Part shown: piece by piece, positions 7,460 to 16,239 of the stretch
Layout of the letters: the number at the start of each line of letters is the position of its first letter
Position numbering within the stretch: the first letter of the stretch is position 1
Assembly: GCA_030065615.1 (NCBI GenBank)
Contig: JASJDR010000043.1
Coordinates: 1-35,902, forward strand
Direction of reading: 5' to 3'
Source of the DNA: Xenococcus sp. MO_188.B8
Lineage (GTDB): Bacteria > Cyanobacteriota > Cyanobacteriia > Cyanobacteriales > Xenococcaceae
DNA length: 35,902 nt
Position numbers and translations under genes: made by a program
The notes under the pieces: generated by a model
What the model saw: the letters and a program-made list of their open reading frames with translations, nothing else
What the model was told of the DNA's origin: nothing
Database searches by the model: none

Positions 7460-9268
7460 ATGTTCAATCTAGGAGAATTTGAGAACTTGCACCAGAATAT
7501 TATCAATATTTCCAGAGCAATTATTCCTTTACTAAGTAACACCATAGTTATTGGTGGAACTTTAGGTTTGACAACTACTGTTAATGCCCAAGAATCTTTA
7601 TCCGTTGTCTATCCCCCCGAGGAACATCAAACCACAGCCGAGCAGATTTTTATTATTGGTACTTCATCCCCCAAAACAGAAGTATTGATTAATGGTCAAA
7701 CTATCAGAAGAAGCCCCCAAGGGCATTTTGCGCCAAGTTTTCCTTTAAAACTAGGAGAGAATATTTTTACATTGCGTGGAGGCAATCAAGAACAAACAGT
7801 CACAGTTACCAGAATTAGTGAACAACCAACTATTCCAACTGGAGCTTCCTTTGCGGAAAACTCCTTAACTCCAGCCGAAGATATCGCCAGATTACCAGGA
7901 GAACTAATTTGTTTCGGTGCAGTTGCGCCACCGAATGCTCAGGTATCAGTGCGCTTACGAAATAGATTAGTGACCTTAGTTTCCCCACCAGAATTGGTAC
8001 AATTACCCGCCAATTCTGCGGTGTTAATTGACAACAATCAACCGAGGACTGCTGATATCAGTAATTATCAAGGATGTACCAGTTTTTCGAGAATTGGCAA
8101 TTTAGGAGTACCTAAATTTAAGGTTAGCTTAAATGGCAAACAAGTAACTCAAAAGGGAACTGGTGCCATCGAAATTATCTCTCCTGATACTCCCGAGGTG
8201 ATTGAAGTTATAGCAGATACTGGAACTGCCAGAACCGGGCCTTCAACAGATTATTCCCGTCTGACTCCTTTACCTCAGGGAACCAGAGCTAGTGTCACGG
8301 GAAAAGAGGGAGCGTGGCTACGTTTAGATTATGGTGCTTGGATTAAGGCCGAGGAAACCCAAACTCTATCTACTAATGTACCTCCGCGATCGCTGATTCG
8401 TAGTATCACATCTCGCAAATTGCCCACTGCTACAGAAATAATTTTGCCCCTACAAGTCCCTGTGCCAGTAAAAATTCAGCAAGAAGATCAGAAAATAACC
8501 CTGACTCTTTACAATACTACTGCCCAAACAGATACCATCCGTCTTGATGATGATTCTTTCATCAAACGGATGGATTGGCAACAAGTAACTCCTACAGAAA
8601 TTGCCTATACTTTTCATCTCAAGACTGCCCAACAATCGGGTTATGATTTACGTTACGAAGGAACAAATTTAGTTTTATCTTTACGTCATCCTCCCAAGCT
8701 ATCAAGTAATAGTAGTTTGCCTCTGCAAGGAATTAGGATCTTACTAGATCCTGGACATGGCGGTTCAGAATCAGGAACTAAAGGTCCTACAGGTTATCCA
8801 GAAAAAGAGATGAACTTAGTGATTTCTAAGTTATTAGAAAAAGATTTACAACAATTGGGGGCAACTGTTTACCTAACTAGAGAAAGCGATCGCGATTTAT
8901 CGTTAAAAGATAGAATGACTTTAATTGATAATATCAAACCAGATCTGGCAATTTCGATTCATTATAATGCTTTACCCGATGGCGGAGATGCTGAAAATAC
9001 CCAAGGAATTAGTACTTTTTGGTATCATCCTCAGGCTCATAATTTTGCGGTATCTTTACATAATTATTTAGTAACAAAATTAAACCGTCCAGACTATGGA
9101 GTATTTTGGAATAATCTGGCGCTAACTCGTCCCCATACAGCACCATCGATACTTTTAGAATTAGGTTTTGCCATCAATCCTTGGGAGTATGAATGGATTA
9201 GCGACCCCCAAGAACAAAAACGTTTGAGTAAAGTAATTGCTGAGGGCATAGTAAACTACTTTGATTGA
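7460..9268 (+). CDS. N-acetylmuramoyl-L-alanine amidase (Amidase_3) with SH3-like domain
   Basis: A periplasmic zinc amidase that cleaves the bond between N-acetylmuramate and L-alanine in peptidoglycan, used in cell separation. The 602-residue product has an N-terminal hydrophobic signal segment ending near VNAQES (about 44), beta-rich regions with an SH3-like domain at about 245-300 (ADTGTARTGPSTDYSRL, then GAWLRLDYG), an AMIN-like beta domain (about 310-415), and a C-terminal Amidase_3 domain from about 424. Zinc-ligand and catalytic motifs are DPGHGGSESG (D430, H433), YPEKEMNL with the metal-binding Glu, SIHYNA, and the late LLELGF with the catalytic Glu. The start is uncertain: TTG at 7487 has a better ribosome-binding site (AGGAGAA) and gives a compact signal peptide. 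Confidence 0.93.
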   Translation: MFNLGEFENLHQNIINISRAIIPLLSNTIVIGGTLGLTTTVNAQESLSVVYPPEEHQTTAEQIFIIGTSSPKTEVLINGQTIRRSPQGHFAPSFPLKLGENIFTLRGGNQEQTVTVTRISEQPTIPTGASFAENSLTPAEDIARLPGELICFGAVAPPNAQVSVRLRNRLVTLVSPPELVQLPANSAVLIDNNQPRTADISNYQGCTSFSRIGNLGVPKFKVSLNGKQVTQKGTGAIEIISPDTPEVIEVIADTGTARTGPSTDYSRLTPLPQGTRASVTGKEGAWLRLDYGAWIKAEETQTLSTNVPPRSLIRSITSRKLPTATEIILPLQVPVPVKIQQEDQKITLTLYNTTAQTDTIRLDDDSFIKRMDWQQVTPTEIAYTFHLKTAQQSGYDLRYEGTNLVLSLRHPPKLSSNSSLPLQGIRILLDPGHGGSESGTKGPTGYPEKEMNLVISKLLEKDLQQLGATVYLTRESDRDLSLKDRMTLIDNIKPDLAISIHYNALPDGGDAENTQGISTFWYHPQAHNFAVSLHNYLVTKLNRPDYGVFWNNLALTRPHTAPSILLELGFAINPWEYEWISDPQEQKRLSKVIAEGIVNYFD

Positions 9269-9552
9269 TAGCTAGATAAATTTTGTATTAATTTAAGCGA
9301 TCGCTATTGGCTAGTGGAGCTGGGCTTAAGTCTAACCACCATTAGAAGCCCTTCAATTTTTATTTCTCAAGGTTTTATAAATGGTAGGCGTATTTACGCA
9401 AACCTCCACTAGTTCACTACCACCATGATTATAGTTTACGATGAATGTTATGTAGGTATCTCGATCCAGCACGGGGCTTTCAACCCATCCCAATCGGGAA
9501 GTAACTTAATACCGAGGATTAAATTTAGAATGACAGAATATCCCATAATCAA

Positions 9553-9957
9553 ATGAATAAAATAGATAAGCCCATTGTCTTTTTTGATGGTGAGTGCATT
9601 ATGTGTAATAAATTTGTCGATATTCTGCTCAATATAGACAAAGCAGGGGCTATTATTATTGCACCGCTTCAGGGTCAAACAGCAGCAAAATTATTACCGC
9701 CATTGCCGAACAATCGTGAAGAATGGTCAATTTTTTATATTGATCAAGGTGAAATTTCAGCTCAATCAGATGCTTTCCTTAATATTTGTCGTCGTCTTGG
9801 TGGTATTTGGTCAATTTTGAGCTTATTTAAGATTATTCCTCGTTCGATTCGAGATTATATTTACAGAGTAATTGCTCGCAATCGATATCAACTATTTGGA
9901 AGACGTTCTACTTGTCGCATGCCCAATGAGCAGGAAAAGTCTCGATTTTTACCATGA
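9553..9957 (+). CDS. DCC-family thiol-disulfide oxidoreductase-like protein (DUF393)
   Basis: A 134-residue protein of the DCC/DUF393 family. It opens with PIVFFDGECIMCNKFVDILL, matching the family signature DGxCxxC (Cys15 and Cys18) in a thioredoxin-like beta-alpha unit. The middle has SDAFLNICRRLGGIWSIL, matching the conserved SDAxLxIxxxLGGxW segment, and the end has the basic YRVIARNRYQLFGRRSTCR. Function is unproven; a redox role is inferred from the CxxC. Length is normal for the family. A GTG-, TTG- or ATG-led extension is not supported by a ribosome-binding site, so the ATG is kept. Confidence 0.88.
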   Translation: MNKIDKPIVFFDGECIMCNKFVDILLNIDKAGAIIIAPLQGQTAAKLLPPLPNNREEWSIFYIDQGEISAQSDAFLNICRRLGGIWSILSLFKIIPRSIRDYIYRVIARNRYQLFGRRSTCRMPNEQEKSRFLP

Positions 9958-10264
9958 CATGTATTTGAAGAGAATTTTAATATTTGGATGATGATTCAGT
10001 ACATTTTATTAACTTAAGAGCGGTTTAACCAATAGCTTAGAGTAATAAACTTGATGAAACAATCTTGATTTTTGCGTAATTACACTGAATATATGAATAT
10101 AACTAAAAAAATCAACTAGTAAAAATTACAGATCTTCAGGATTAAGACCGATTAATTACCTAATTACTGCTAAAATAAATGATATTGAGTAGCTATTGCT
10201 ATATTGCCTCAATGACTCCTAGGGAGTTGTTGTTAAAATTTTTTTTGGAGCTCACTAATAATAT
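9958..10264. other. Intergenic upstream of rpoZ
   Basis: About 300 bp, AT-rich, no gene seen. The only structures noted are the palindrome at 10215-10227 and the T-run before the rpoZ ribosome-binding site. Confidence 0.5.
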
Positions 10265-10492
10265 ATGCATAGAAAAAGTTCTTTTGATTCTTCGCAAATT
10301 ATGTTTCGTGCTGACGAACTAATGAATGCTGCGTCCAATCGTTATCGAATAACTGTCCAAGTAGCAAATAGAGCCAAACGACGCCGTTATGAAGATGTAG
10401 ATAATTTTGATGATCCAGTGATGAAGCCTCCTATTCGCGCCATTATTGAAATGTCTGACGAACTTACCCAATCAGATATCATTGGCGATTAG
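10265..10492 (+). CDS. rpoZ: RNA polymerase omega subunit
   Basis: A 75-residue omega subunit of DNA-directed RNA polymerase, which helps fold and assemble the beta-prime subunit and in cyanobacteria influences sigma-factor recruitment. The conserved core is [20 protein letters not shown] followed by [11 protein letters not shown] and [14 protein letters not shown], the cyanobacterial form of the family at full length. GGAG at 10247-10250 lies 14 nt upstream of the ATG, rather far. A T8 run (about 10239-10246) sits just before it, and a small palindrome ACTCC-TAG-GGAGT is at 10215-10227. The gene stands alone, as is usual in cyanobacteria. Confidence 0.96.
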   Translation: MHRKSSFDSSQIMFRADELMNAASNRYRITVQVANRAKRRRYEDVDNFDDPVMKPPIRAIIEMSDELTQSDIIGD

Positions 10493-10531
10493 GAAATTAT
10501 TTAGCATAATTTTTCTAAAAACATATTTTAA

Positions 10532-10567
10532 ATTCCCGAAGAGCGATTACTTTTTCTCTAGGGAATT
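10532..10567 (+). terminator. Inverted repeat downstream of rpoZ (weak terminator candidate)
   Basis: AATTCCC and GGGAATT pair around a loop that itself contains AGAG/CTCT. It lies 40 nt after the rpoZ stop. There is no T-run after the stem on the plus strand, so rho-independent termination is not certain. Confidence 0.35.
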
Positions 10568-10687
10568 AAAAGCGATCGTCGAAAAAATATTTCCAAAAAT
10601 TGCAACCTAGTCCTAAATTTTTACGATAAGGTTCGTAGTCAATTAATTAATGTAGGTTCTTACTCATGATTACTTAATTTTTGGTGT

Positions 10688-11062
10688 TTATTTTATTTTA
10701 TTTTCAACCTCTATTAATCTTTTATTAATATCTCTGACGTCCTCTTTTAATTCAATTAGTAAAGTAGCAAAACGGTCAAAAAGAGGGTCGCTACTTCCAA
10801 CCAAATTACCATTAATATTCGCAGGAGAAGTATTTCTAGGAGGATTTGGGTCTCTGGGACTGGCCAAATTACCAGCGCGGCTCAATCTTCGAATCTCCGA
10901 CTCTAAACGATTAATTCTTGACCTTAAGCTACTAAGTTCTGCATTAATACTGGTGGTTGATTGGCTAACAACGGTCAGATTAGTAGTACTGATAATCATA
11001 AGATATATCAATATTGTTGACAAAATAACTAACAATATTCTTTTATATTTTATTTTTTTCAT
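10688..11062 (-). CDS. Small membrane-anchored coiled-coil protein
   Basis: Not recognised as a named family. From the ATG at 11062 the product is 124 residues: a short basic N-terminus (MKKIKYKR), one hydrophobic segment (about 8-32, ILLVILSTILIYLMI), then a heptad-like coiled coil (INAELSSLRSRINRLESEIRRL), a Pro/Asn-rich spacer (PRDPNPPRNTSP) and a second helix (LLIELKEDVRDINKRLIEVENKI). A frame continuing to 11134 adds 24 residues that look non-coding, so the internal start is preferred; it has no clear ribosome-binding site. The topology suggests a single-pass inner-membrane protein with an outer-facing helical bundle. It converges on rpoZ. Confidence 0.6.
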   Translation of the reverse strand: MKKIKYKRILLVILSTILIYLMIISTTNLTVVSQSTTSINAELSSLRSRINRLESEIRRLSRAGNLASPRDPNPPRNTSPANINGNLVGSSDPLFDRFATLLIELKEDVRDINKRLIEVENKIK

Positions 11063-11134
11063 GATTTTATAAGAGTTATGCAGACTTGAATCTTCATAAG
11101 TTAGATGAAAGGGACAGAAATAAAATCTAATCAA

Positions 11135-12042
11135 GCAGTTGCAATAATTGTCAAATATTTAGAAAGTAATTAAAAGTCGGCAACCGACTTGTTACGTATT
11201 ATATATGTGTATTTCTGAAATTCTTAAGTAATTGTGCCAAATAAATTTACCTATTGAAGATACGATAGCTAGGTTTTAGAAAAAAAATATGTGCAATTCA
11301 TTTTCTATGTCTACTTACTATTATATAGAGCCCTTCTCAAATTAGTGAGATGCAGAAGGCTCTGCTTTAGAGAATGGATAACACCAAGTTATACCTCATG
11401 AATCTGAGAAAAGCTATTTTGCAACAGGTTTATTAGCTCTTGTTTCAGGAGAATTATTTTTTGCCTTCTGACCGCGGAATGCGGTCAGCGCAGCGGGCAG
11501 ACCCCGCGTCGGCGAAAGACCCTAAAGGACTAGCTTCGCGTCGCGCAAGGGCGGGAATGGGGGATAACAATTCAATTCCTGGTGTTGAACCAATAGAACC
11601 TAACAAAATACTCCCCCCTTCCCGGTGCTGCCCAAGAAAGGCTCCGTCGTGTCTTGGTGCGCGTCTCTTGGTCGGCGTTCCTTAGCTCGGGAAACCCGAG
11701 CAGGTTCCGACCGCTTCCCTAGGTCGGGAGACCCGACCGGGGTCGCACCGCTTTTACGGCGGAGTACCGCTGACTCATCTCGTGATGCTCACTTGCTTTT
11801 ACTATGCCATGAAAACGACATATCATCCCACGTAGATGTGATGAATGGGAGACGGGATGAATTAAGACACCGTTGCTTCCATTGGAAGAAGCCTAGCCAA
11901 TTGTTTAAGCCGATCTTAAGCTTGGTGCTTGTAAGTAAAATCTCTTTCTAGAATGGATTTGTAGAAGGAAGAAATTAAGGAAGAAATTCTGAATTTTCAA
12001 ATTTGCTTTCCTTAAATCTCTCCTTTAGGGAGGTTCTTATTT
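11135..12042. other. Gene-free island with hairpin repeats before fbp
   Basis: About 900 bp with no credible gene. 11327-11422 holds an AT-rich repeat with an imperfect inverted repeat (AGAGCCCTTCT / AGAAGGCTCT), partly repeated at 35041-35113. 11461-11775 is GC-rich with stacked hairpins. 11776-12040 is ordinary leader sequence ending in GGGAGG, the fbp ribosome-binding site. Frames that look open here are translated hairpin repeats. Confidence 0.65.
11461..11775 (+). repeat. GC-rich hairpin-repeat island including element copy 2
   Basis: Hairpins include TGACCGC-GGAAT-GCGGTCA (about 11468-11486), CTCGGG-AAA-CCCGAG (about 11686-11700) and GGTCGGG-AGA-CCCGACC (about 11722-11738). The segment 11651-11752 begins GTCTTGGTGCGCGT and ends GGGTCGCACCGCT, the same ends as the element at 264-360, with different internal stems. 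The composition is far more GC-rich than the flanks. Confidence 0.75.
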
Positions 12043-13110
12043 ATGCAGCATCCAGAAGCATCAAGCATTAATGAGCATAGTTTAGATCGTGACTGTACAA
12101 CTCTATCGAGGCATGTACTCCAACAGTTATCTAGTTTTAATGCTGAAGCGCAAGATATTAGTGCGATTATGAATCGCATCGCTTTAGCAGCTAAGTTGAT
12201 TTCTCGTCGTCTTAGTAAAGCGGGATTGATGGCTGGGGCTTTGGGTTTTACAGGAGAAACCAATGTCCAAGGAGAATCCGTCAAAAAGATGGATGTTTAT
12301 GCCAATGAGGTATTTATCTCTGTATTTAAGCAAAGCGGCTTAGTGTGTCGTTTGGCCTCAGAAGAGATGGATAAGCCCTATTATATTCCTGAAAATTGTC
12401 CCATAGGACGTTATACCTTACTGTACGACCCTATTGATGGTTCTTCTAATGTAGATATCAATCTTAATGTCGGTTCTATTTTTTCCTTGCGTCAACAACA
12501 AGGGGAAGATTTAGAAGGAGAAGCTAAGGATTTACTGCAACCTGGAGATCAACAAATTGCAGCAGGTTATATTTTATATGGTCCTTCTACAGTATTAGTT
12601 TATTCTTTAGGCAAAGGAGTACATTCTTTTATTCTCGATCCTAGTTTGGGAGAATTTATTTTAGCAGAAGAGAATATCCAGATTCCCCAACATGGCCCTG
12701 TTTATAGCGTTAACGAGGGGAACTATTGGCAATGGGATGAATCGATACGGGAATATATTCGTTATGTTCATCGCCATGAAGGTTATACCGCTCGTTATAG
12801 TGGGGCTTTAGTGGGAGATTTTCATCGTATTTTGCTACAAGGTGGGGTTTTCCTCTATCCAGGTACCGTACAAAAACCTCAAGGGAAGTTAAGACTAATC
12901 TATGAGAGTGCGCCGCTGGCATTTTTAGCCGAACAGGCTGGAGGAAAAGCTAGTACAGGAAATCAAAGACTATTAGATGTTGTCCCAGATAAATTACACG
13001 CCCGTACTCCTTTAGTTATCGGTAGTACCAAAGATGTCGAGTTAGTAGAATCTTTTATTCAAGATTGGACTAGAAGACAACTAGAGACAGAGTCATTGAT
13101 AGTTACTTAA
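12043..13110 (+). CDS. fbp: Class I fructose-1,6-bisphosphatase
   Basis: Hydrolyses fructose-1,6-bisphosphate to fructose-6-phosphate in the cytosol, for gluconeogenesis and the Calvin cycle. The 355-residue product has the class I signatures: metal-binding Glu segments ([21 protein letters not shown]), the metal-binding [10 protein letters not shown] loop (129-138), a substrate-binding [11 protein letters not shown] segment, and [19 protein letters not shown] near the C-terminus. Length and order are normal. A strong ribosome-binding site, GGGAGG, precedes the ATG. It heads the fbp-tal-zwf-opcA cluster, the usual cyanobacterial arrangement, with 134 bp before tal. That gap contains a possible terminator, so fbp may also be expressed on its own. 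Confidence 0.97.
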   Translation: MQHPEASSINEHSLDRDCTTLSRHVLQQLSSFNAEAQDISAIMNRIALAAKLISRRLSKAGLMAGALGFTGETNVQGESVKKMDVYANEVFISVFKQSGLVCRLASEEMDKPYYIPENCPIGRYTLLYDPIDGSSNVDINLNVGSIFSLRQQQGEDLEGEAKDLLQPGDQQIAAGYILYGPSTVLVYSLGKGVHSFILDPSLGEFILAEENIQIPQHGPVYSVNEGNYWQWDESIREYIRYVHRHEGYTARYSGALVGDFHRILLQGGVFLYPGTVQKPQGKLRLIYESAPLAFLAEQAGGKASTGNQRLLDVVPDKLHARTPLVIGSTKDVELVESFIQDWTRRQLETESLIVT

Positions 13111-13141
13111 AATCGCTTCGCGATTAGCTATTAGCTTTTTT
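13111..13141 (+). terminator. Hairpin plus T-run after fbp
   Basis: AATCGC-TTC-GCGATT (13111-13125) is followed by AGCTATTAGC and then six T (13136-13141). The T-run is 10 nt from the stem, so termination may be partial. A second stem, AGCTA/TAGCT (13126-13136), lies directly before the Ts. Confidence 0.45.
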
Positions 13142-13244
13142 ACTCGCATAGGATCGGAGTTGAACCAGGCTGAGAGCTGGGGAAACGAAGTCAGAAGAGT
13201 CAAGCCCATTAAATAATTGAAAATTAAAGAAGGAGCCAAAAATT

Positions 13245-14390
13245 GTGGTAGCAACCCCTATTCAAGAAATTGAAAATACCTACGGCCAAAGTATCTGGAT
13301 GGATAATCTCAGTAGAGATATTATCGAGTCTGGAGAACTTGCCCAACTGATTGAAACTAGAGGAATTCTCGGGATTACTTCAAATCCAGCAATCTTTGAA
13401 AAAGCGATCGCTGGTAATCAAATTTACGATGCTCAGATTACTGCTGGGATCAAGGCTGGTAAGTCGGTAGACGAGATTTACGAGGATTTGATTTTTACTG
13501 ATATTCGTAATGCTTGCGATATTTTCTTGCCTGTTTACGAAAAAACTAATGGTTTGGATGGTTACGTCAGTGTGGAAGTACCACCTACCATTGCCAAAGA
13601 TACCGCTAGTACAATATCTGAAGCCCAGCGCTACTATAATGCTATCGGCAGACCTAATGTCATGATCAAAATTCCTGGCACTCCTGAAGGCTTACCCGCA
13701 GTAGAAGCGACTATTGCCGCAGGAATTAATGTGAATGTAACTTTGCTGTTTTCCGTTGACAGCTATGTTGATACTGCTTGGGCATATATTCGTGGTTTAG
13801 AAAAGCTTGCTGAATCAGGGGGAGACGTAACAAAGATTGCTTCTGTGGCCAGTTTCTTCCTCAGTCGTATTGATACTAATATTGATAATCGTCTTGATGC
13901 CAAAATTAAATCGGGAGTTAGTCAGGATACTGGAGCTAAGCTGATTGGTTTAAAAGGTAAAGTTGCGATCGCAAATGCTAAAATTGCCTATCAAAAATAC
14001 AAAGAAATCTTCGGTAGCGAACAATGGCAAGCCCTGGCAGAGAAAGGAGCTAGAGTACAACGTTTGTTATGGGCTTCGACTAGCACCAAAAATCCTGAAT
14101 ACAGCGATGTGATGTATGTGGATGATTTGGTAGGAATGGATACGGTTAATACCTTACCTCCCAATACCATTGAAGCCTGTGCCGATCACTGTGATCCGGC
14201 TAACCGCATCGAAAGCAATATTGAAGGAGCGTACCAAGTTATTAATAGCTTAGGCGATGATGACGTCGCGATTGCGATCGATGAAGTGATGAGCGAATTA
14301 CTTGAAGAAGGAATCGACAAATTTATCAAACCTTTTGAATCTCTGATGGTATCGCTTGAAACCAAAATTAAACAACTAGCAACTGTTTAA
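13245..14390 (+). CDS. tal: Transaldolase
   Basis: Transfers a dihydroxyacetone unit from sedoheptulose-7-phosphate to glyceraldehyde-3-phosphate in the cytosolic pentose phosphate pathway. At 381 residues it is the longer transaldolase type that is common in cyanobacteria. Key segments are GILGITSNPAIFEKAI (40-55), the Schiff-base lysine in PNVMIKIPGT (K142), NVNVTLLFS (152-160) and SVASFFLSRIDTNID. The start is GTG, chosen for the AAGAAGGAG ribosome-binding site ending about 10 nt upstream and for the normal N-terminus. It sits between fbp and zwf, matching a shared role in sugar-phosphate interconversion. Confidence 0.97.
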   Translation: MVATPIQEIENTYGQSIWMDNLSRDIIESGELAQLIETRGILGITSNPAIFEKAIAGNQIYDAQITAGIKAGKSVDEIYEDLIFTDIRNACDIFLPVYEKTNGLDGYVSVEVPPTIAKDTASTISEAQRYYNAIGRPNVMIKIPGTPEGLPAVEATIAAGINVNVTLLFSVDSYVDTAWAYIRGLEKLAESGGDVTKIASVASFFLSRIDTNIDNRLDAKIKSGVSQDTGAKLIGLKGKVAIANAKIAYQKYKEIFGSEQWQALAEKGARVQRLLWASTSTKNPEYSDVMYVDDLVGMDTVNTLPPNTIEACADHCDPANRIESNIEGAYQVINSLGDDDVAIAIDEVMSELLEEGIDKFIKPFESLMVSLETKIKQLATV

Positions 14391-14408
14391 GAAAAAAGAA
14401 AGACTTGA

Positions 14409-14457
14409 GGCACAAGCTACTAGTTACTAGATACTAAAAAGTAACTAGTAGCTTGCC
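14409..14457 (+). promoter_or_regulatory. Long perfect hairpin between tal and zwf
   Basis: AAGCTACTAGTTACT (14414-14428) pairs perfectly with AGTAACTAGTAGCTT (14440-14454) across an 11-nt loop, and GGCA/TGCC extends the stem past one bulge. It lies 20 nt after the tal stop. There is no T-run, so it looks more like an RNA processing or stability element, or a small repeat, than a terminator. Confidence 0.6.
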
Positions 14458-14530
14458 ATTAGGAGGTAGTCACCAGTAACCAAAAATTCTTTCCCATTCA
14501 TCCATCCTTCATTTTTCATCGTTTAAAGAA

Positions 14531-16060
14531 ATGCCTGCAATATTAGAAAATCCTTTAAGAGTTGGCTTACAACAGGAAAGAACTCCCGAACCCTTGATCC
14601 TGATAATTTTTGGTGCTTCGGGAGACTTGACCCAAAGAAAATTAATTCCTGCTATCTATCAACTTAAAAAAGAACGCCGCTTACCGCCAGAGTTAACTGT
14701 TGTCGGTGTTGCTCGTCGTGATTGGAGTCACGAATATTTCCGCCAACATCTCAAAGAAGGGATTGAAAAATTTAGCGATGGCATCAGTAACGAAGAATTG
14801 TGGAATTCTTTCTCAGAAGGCTTATTCTACTGTTCAGGCAATATGGATGAAGCAGCAAGTTATGAGAAACTGAAAGCATTTTTGGCCGAATTAGATGGGA
14901 AAAGAGGAACTCGGGGTAACAGAGTCTTTTATCTTTCAGTATCTCCTCGTTTCTTTAAACCTGCCCTCAAACAACTTGGTGCAGCAGGAATGGTAGCTGA
15001 TCCGATCAAACACCGTGTTGTGATCGAAAAGCCCTTTGGGAAAGACTTGAGTTCAGCTAAATCTCTAAACCGTGTAGTACAGAAAGTCTGTCAAGAACAG
15101 CAAGTTTATCGCATCGACCATTATTTAGGGAAAGAAACAGTTCAAAATGGATTGGTATTCCGTTTTGGTAACGCTATCTTTGAACCTTTGTGGAATCGAC
15201 AATTTGTCGATCATGTGCAGATTACCGTAGCCGAAACTGTGGGAGTGGAGGATCGAGCTGGTTACTACGAAACCTCTGGCGCTTTAAGGGATATGCTGCA
15301 AAATCACTTAATGCAGCTCTTTGCTATTACCGCGATGGAAGCCCCTAATGCTCTAGATGCAGACAGTATTCGCAGTGAAAAAACTAAGGTATTGCAAGCT
15401 ACCCATGTTGCTGATGTGAATAATCTCGAAAAATCTGCTATTAGAGGTCAATATGCGGCAGGATGGATGAACGGCAAACCCGTCAAAGGTTATCGAGAAG
15501 AAACAGGAGTTAATCCCGAATCTACCACTCCTACATTTGTGGCGATGAAATTAATGGTAGATAACTGGCGCTGGAAAGGAGTCCCTTTCTATCTTCGCAC
15601 AGGAAAGCGGATGCCCAAAAAAGTTTCCGAAATTTCGATACACTTTAAAGAAGTTCCCTTATTAATTTTTAAATCCGCAGCTCAACAAACTAATCCCAAT
15701 ATTTTGACCATGCGGATCCAACCTAATGAAGGAATCTCGCTCAATTTTGAAGCTAAAATGCCTGGTCCCGATTTACGCACTCGCACAGTAAATATGGACT
15801 TTAGCTATGGCTCTTCCTTCGGTATGGCAACCTCAGATGCCTATCACCGTTTGTTACTAGACTGTATGTTAGGAGATCAAACCTTATTTACTCGTGCTGA
15901 TGAAGTAGAAGAAGCTTGGCGGATTGTGACCCCTGTGATCAATACTTGGGAATCTCCTAGTGATCCTAGTTTAATCCCCCAATATGAAGCCGGAACTTGG
16001 CAACCTACCGAAGCCGAATTTCTCTTAGAAAGAGATGGAAGACGCTGGCGAAGACTTTAA
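14531..16060 (+). CDS. zwf: Glucose-6-phosphate 1-dehydrogenase
   Basis: Oxidises glucose-6-phosphate to 6-phosphogluconolactone with NADP, the entry step of the oxidative pentose phosphate pathway and the main dark NADPH source in cyanobacteria. The 509-residue product has the nucleotide-binding [14 protein letters not shown] (28-41), [11 protein letters not shown] (163-173) and the active-site RIDHYLGKE (194-202) with the catalytic His. The C-terminal half has [15 protein letters not shown] and [14 protein letters not shown]. Length is normal. It lies between tal and opcA; OpcA is needed for its oligomerisation and redox control. The ATG follows TTTAAAGAA, a weak ribosome-binding site. Confidence 0.98.
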   Translation: MPAILENPLRVGLQQERTPEPLILIIFGASGDLTQRKLIPAIYQLKKERRLPPELTVVGVARRDWSHEYFRQHLKEGIEKFSDGISNEELWNSFSEGLFYCSGNMDEAASYEKLKAFLAELDGKRGTRGNRVFYLSVSPRFFKPALKQLGAAGMVADPIKHRVVIEKPFGKDLSSAKSLNRVVQKVCQEQQVYRIDHYLGKETVQNGLVFRFGNAIFEPLWNRQFVDHVQITVAETVGVEDRAGYYETSGALRDMLQNHLMQLFAITAMEAPNALDADSIRSEKTKVLQATHVADVNNLEKSAIRGQYAAGWMNGKPVKGYREETGVNPESTTPTFVAMKLMVDNWRWKGVPFYLRTGKRMPKKVSEISIHFKEVPLLIFKSAAQQTNPNILTMRIQPNEGISLNFEAKMPGPDLRTRTVNMDFSYGSSFGMATSDAYHRLLLDCMLGDQTLFTRADEVEEAWRIVTPVINTWESPSDPSLIPQYEAGTWQPTEAEFLLERDGRRWRRL

Positions 16061-16239
16061 TTACGTTATCAGTGAACAGTTATCAGTGAACAATTGTTCC
16101 ATAATTAAGTTGAGTAATTATATCTTTAATAATTATCACTCCTATGAATTTTTTAATTTTTGTCACAGTCTTAACCCTCCATTGATAACTGATGACAAAC
16201 GACAAATGACTAATAACAAATGACTAATAACTGAAGATT
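16061..16239 (+). repeat. Short tandem repeats between zwf and opcA
   Basis: Two copies of GTTATCAGTGAACA occur in tandem at about 16067-16094, followed by the perfect palindrome GAACAATTGTTC. At about 16186-16225 there is a degenerate tandem of GACAAATGACTAATAA. Similar TAACTGATAACTG pieces occur near 1480 and 35400. No gene is present. Confidence 0.6.

Noticed and set aside
9309..9412. Inverted repeat CTAGTGGAG / CTCCACTAG about 95 bp apart
   Set aside because: Arms are only 9 bp, with no target duplication or other element features.
9474..9505. CRISPR-repeat-like text (CTTTCAACCCATCCCAATCGGG)
   Set aside because: Only one copy, no regularly spaced repeats or cas genes; at most an orphan remnant.
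11440..11951. Two overlapping open frames in the GC-rich island
   Set aside because: They translate hairpin repeats (RRARAG, SCLGAR) and lack a ribosome-binding site; composition is repeat-driven.
13141..13200. Possible tRNA T-arm text (GGTTCAACTCCGATCC on the minus strand)
   Set aside because: No acceptor stem or anticodon arm at the right distances.
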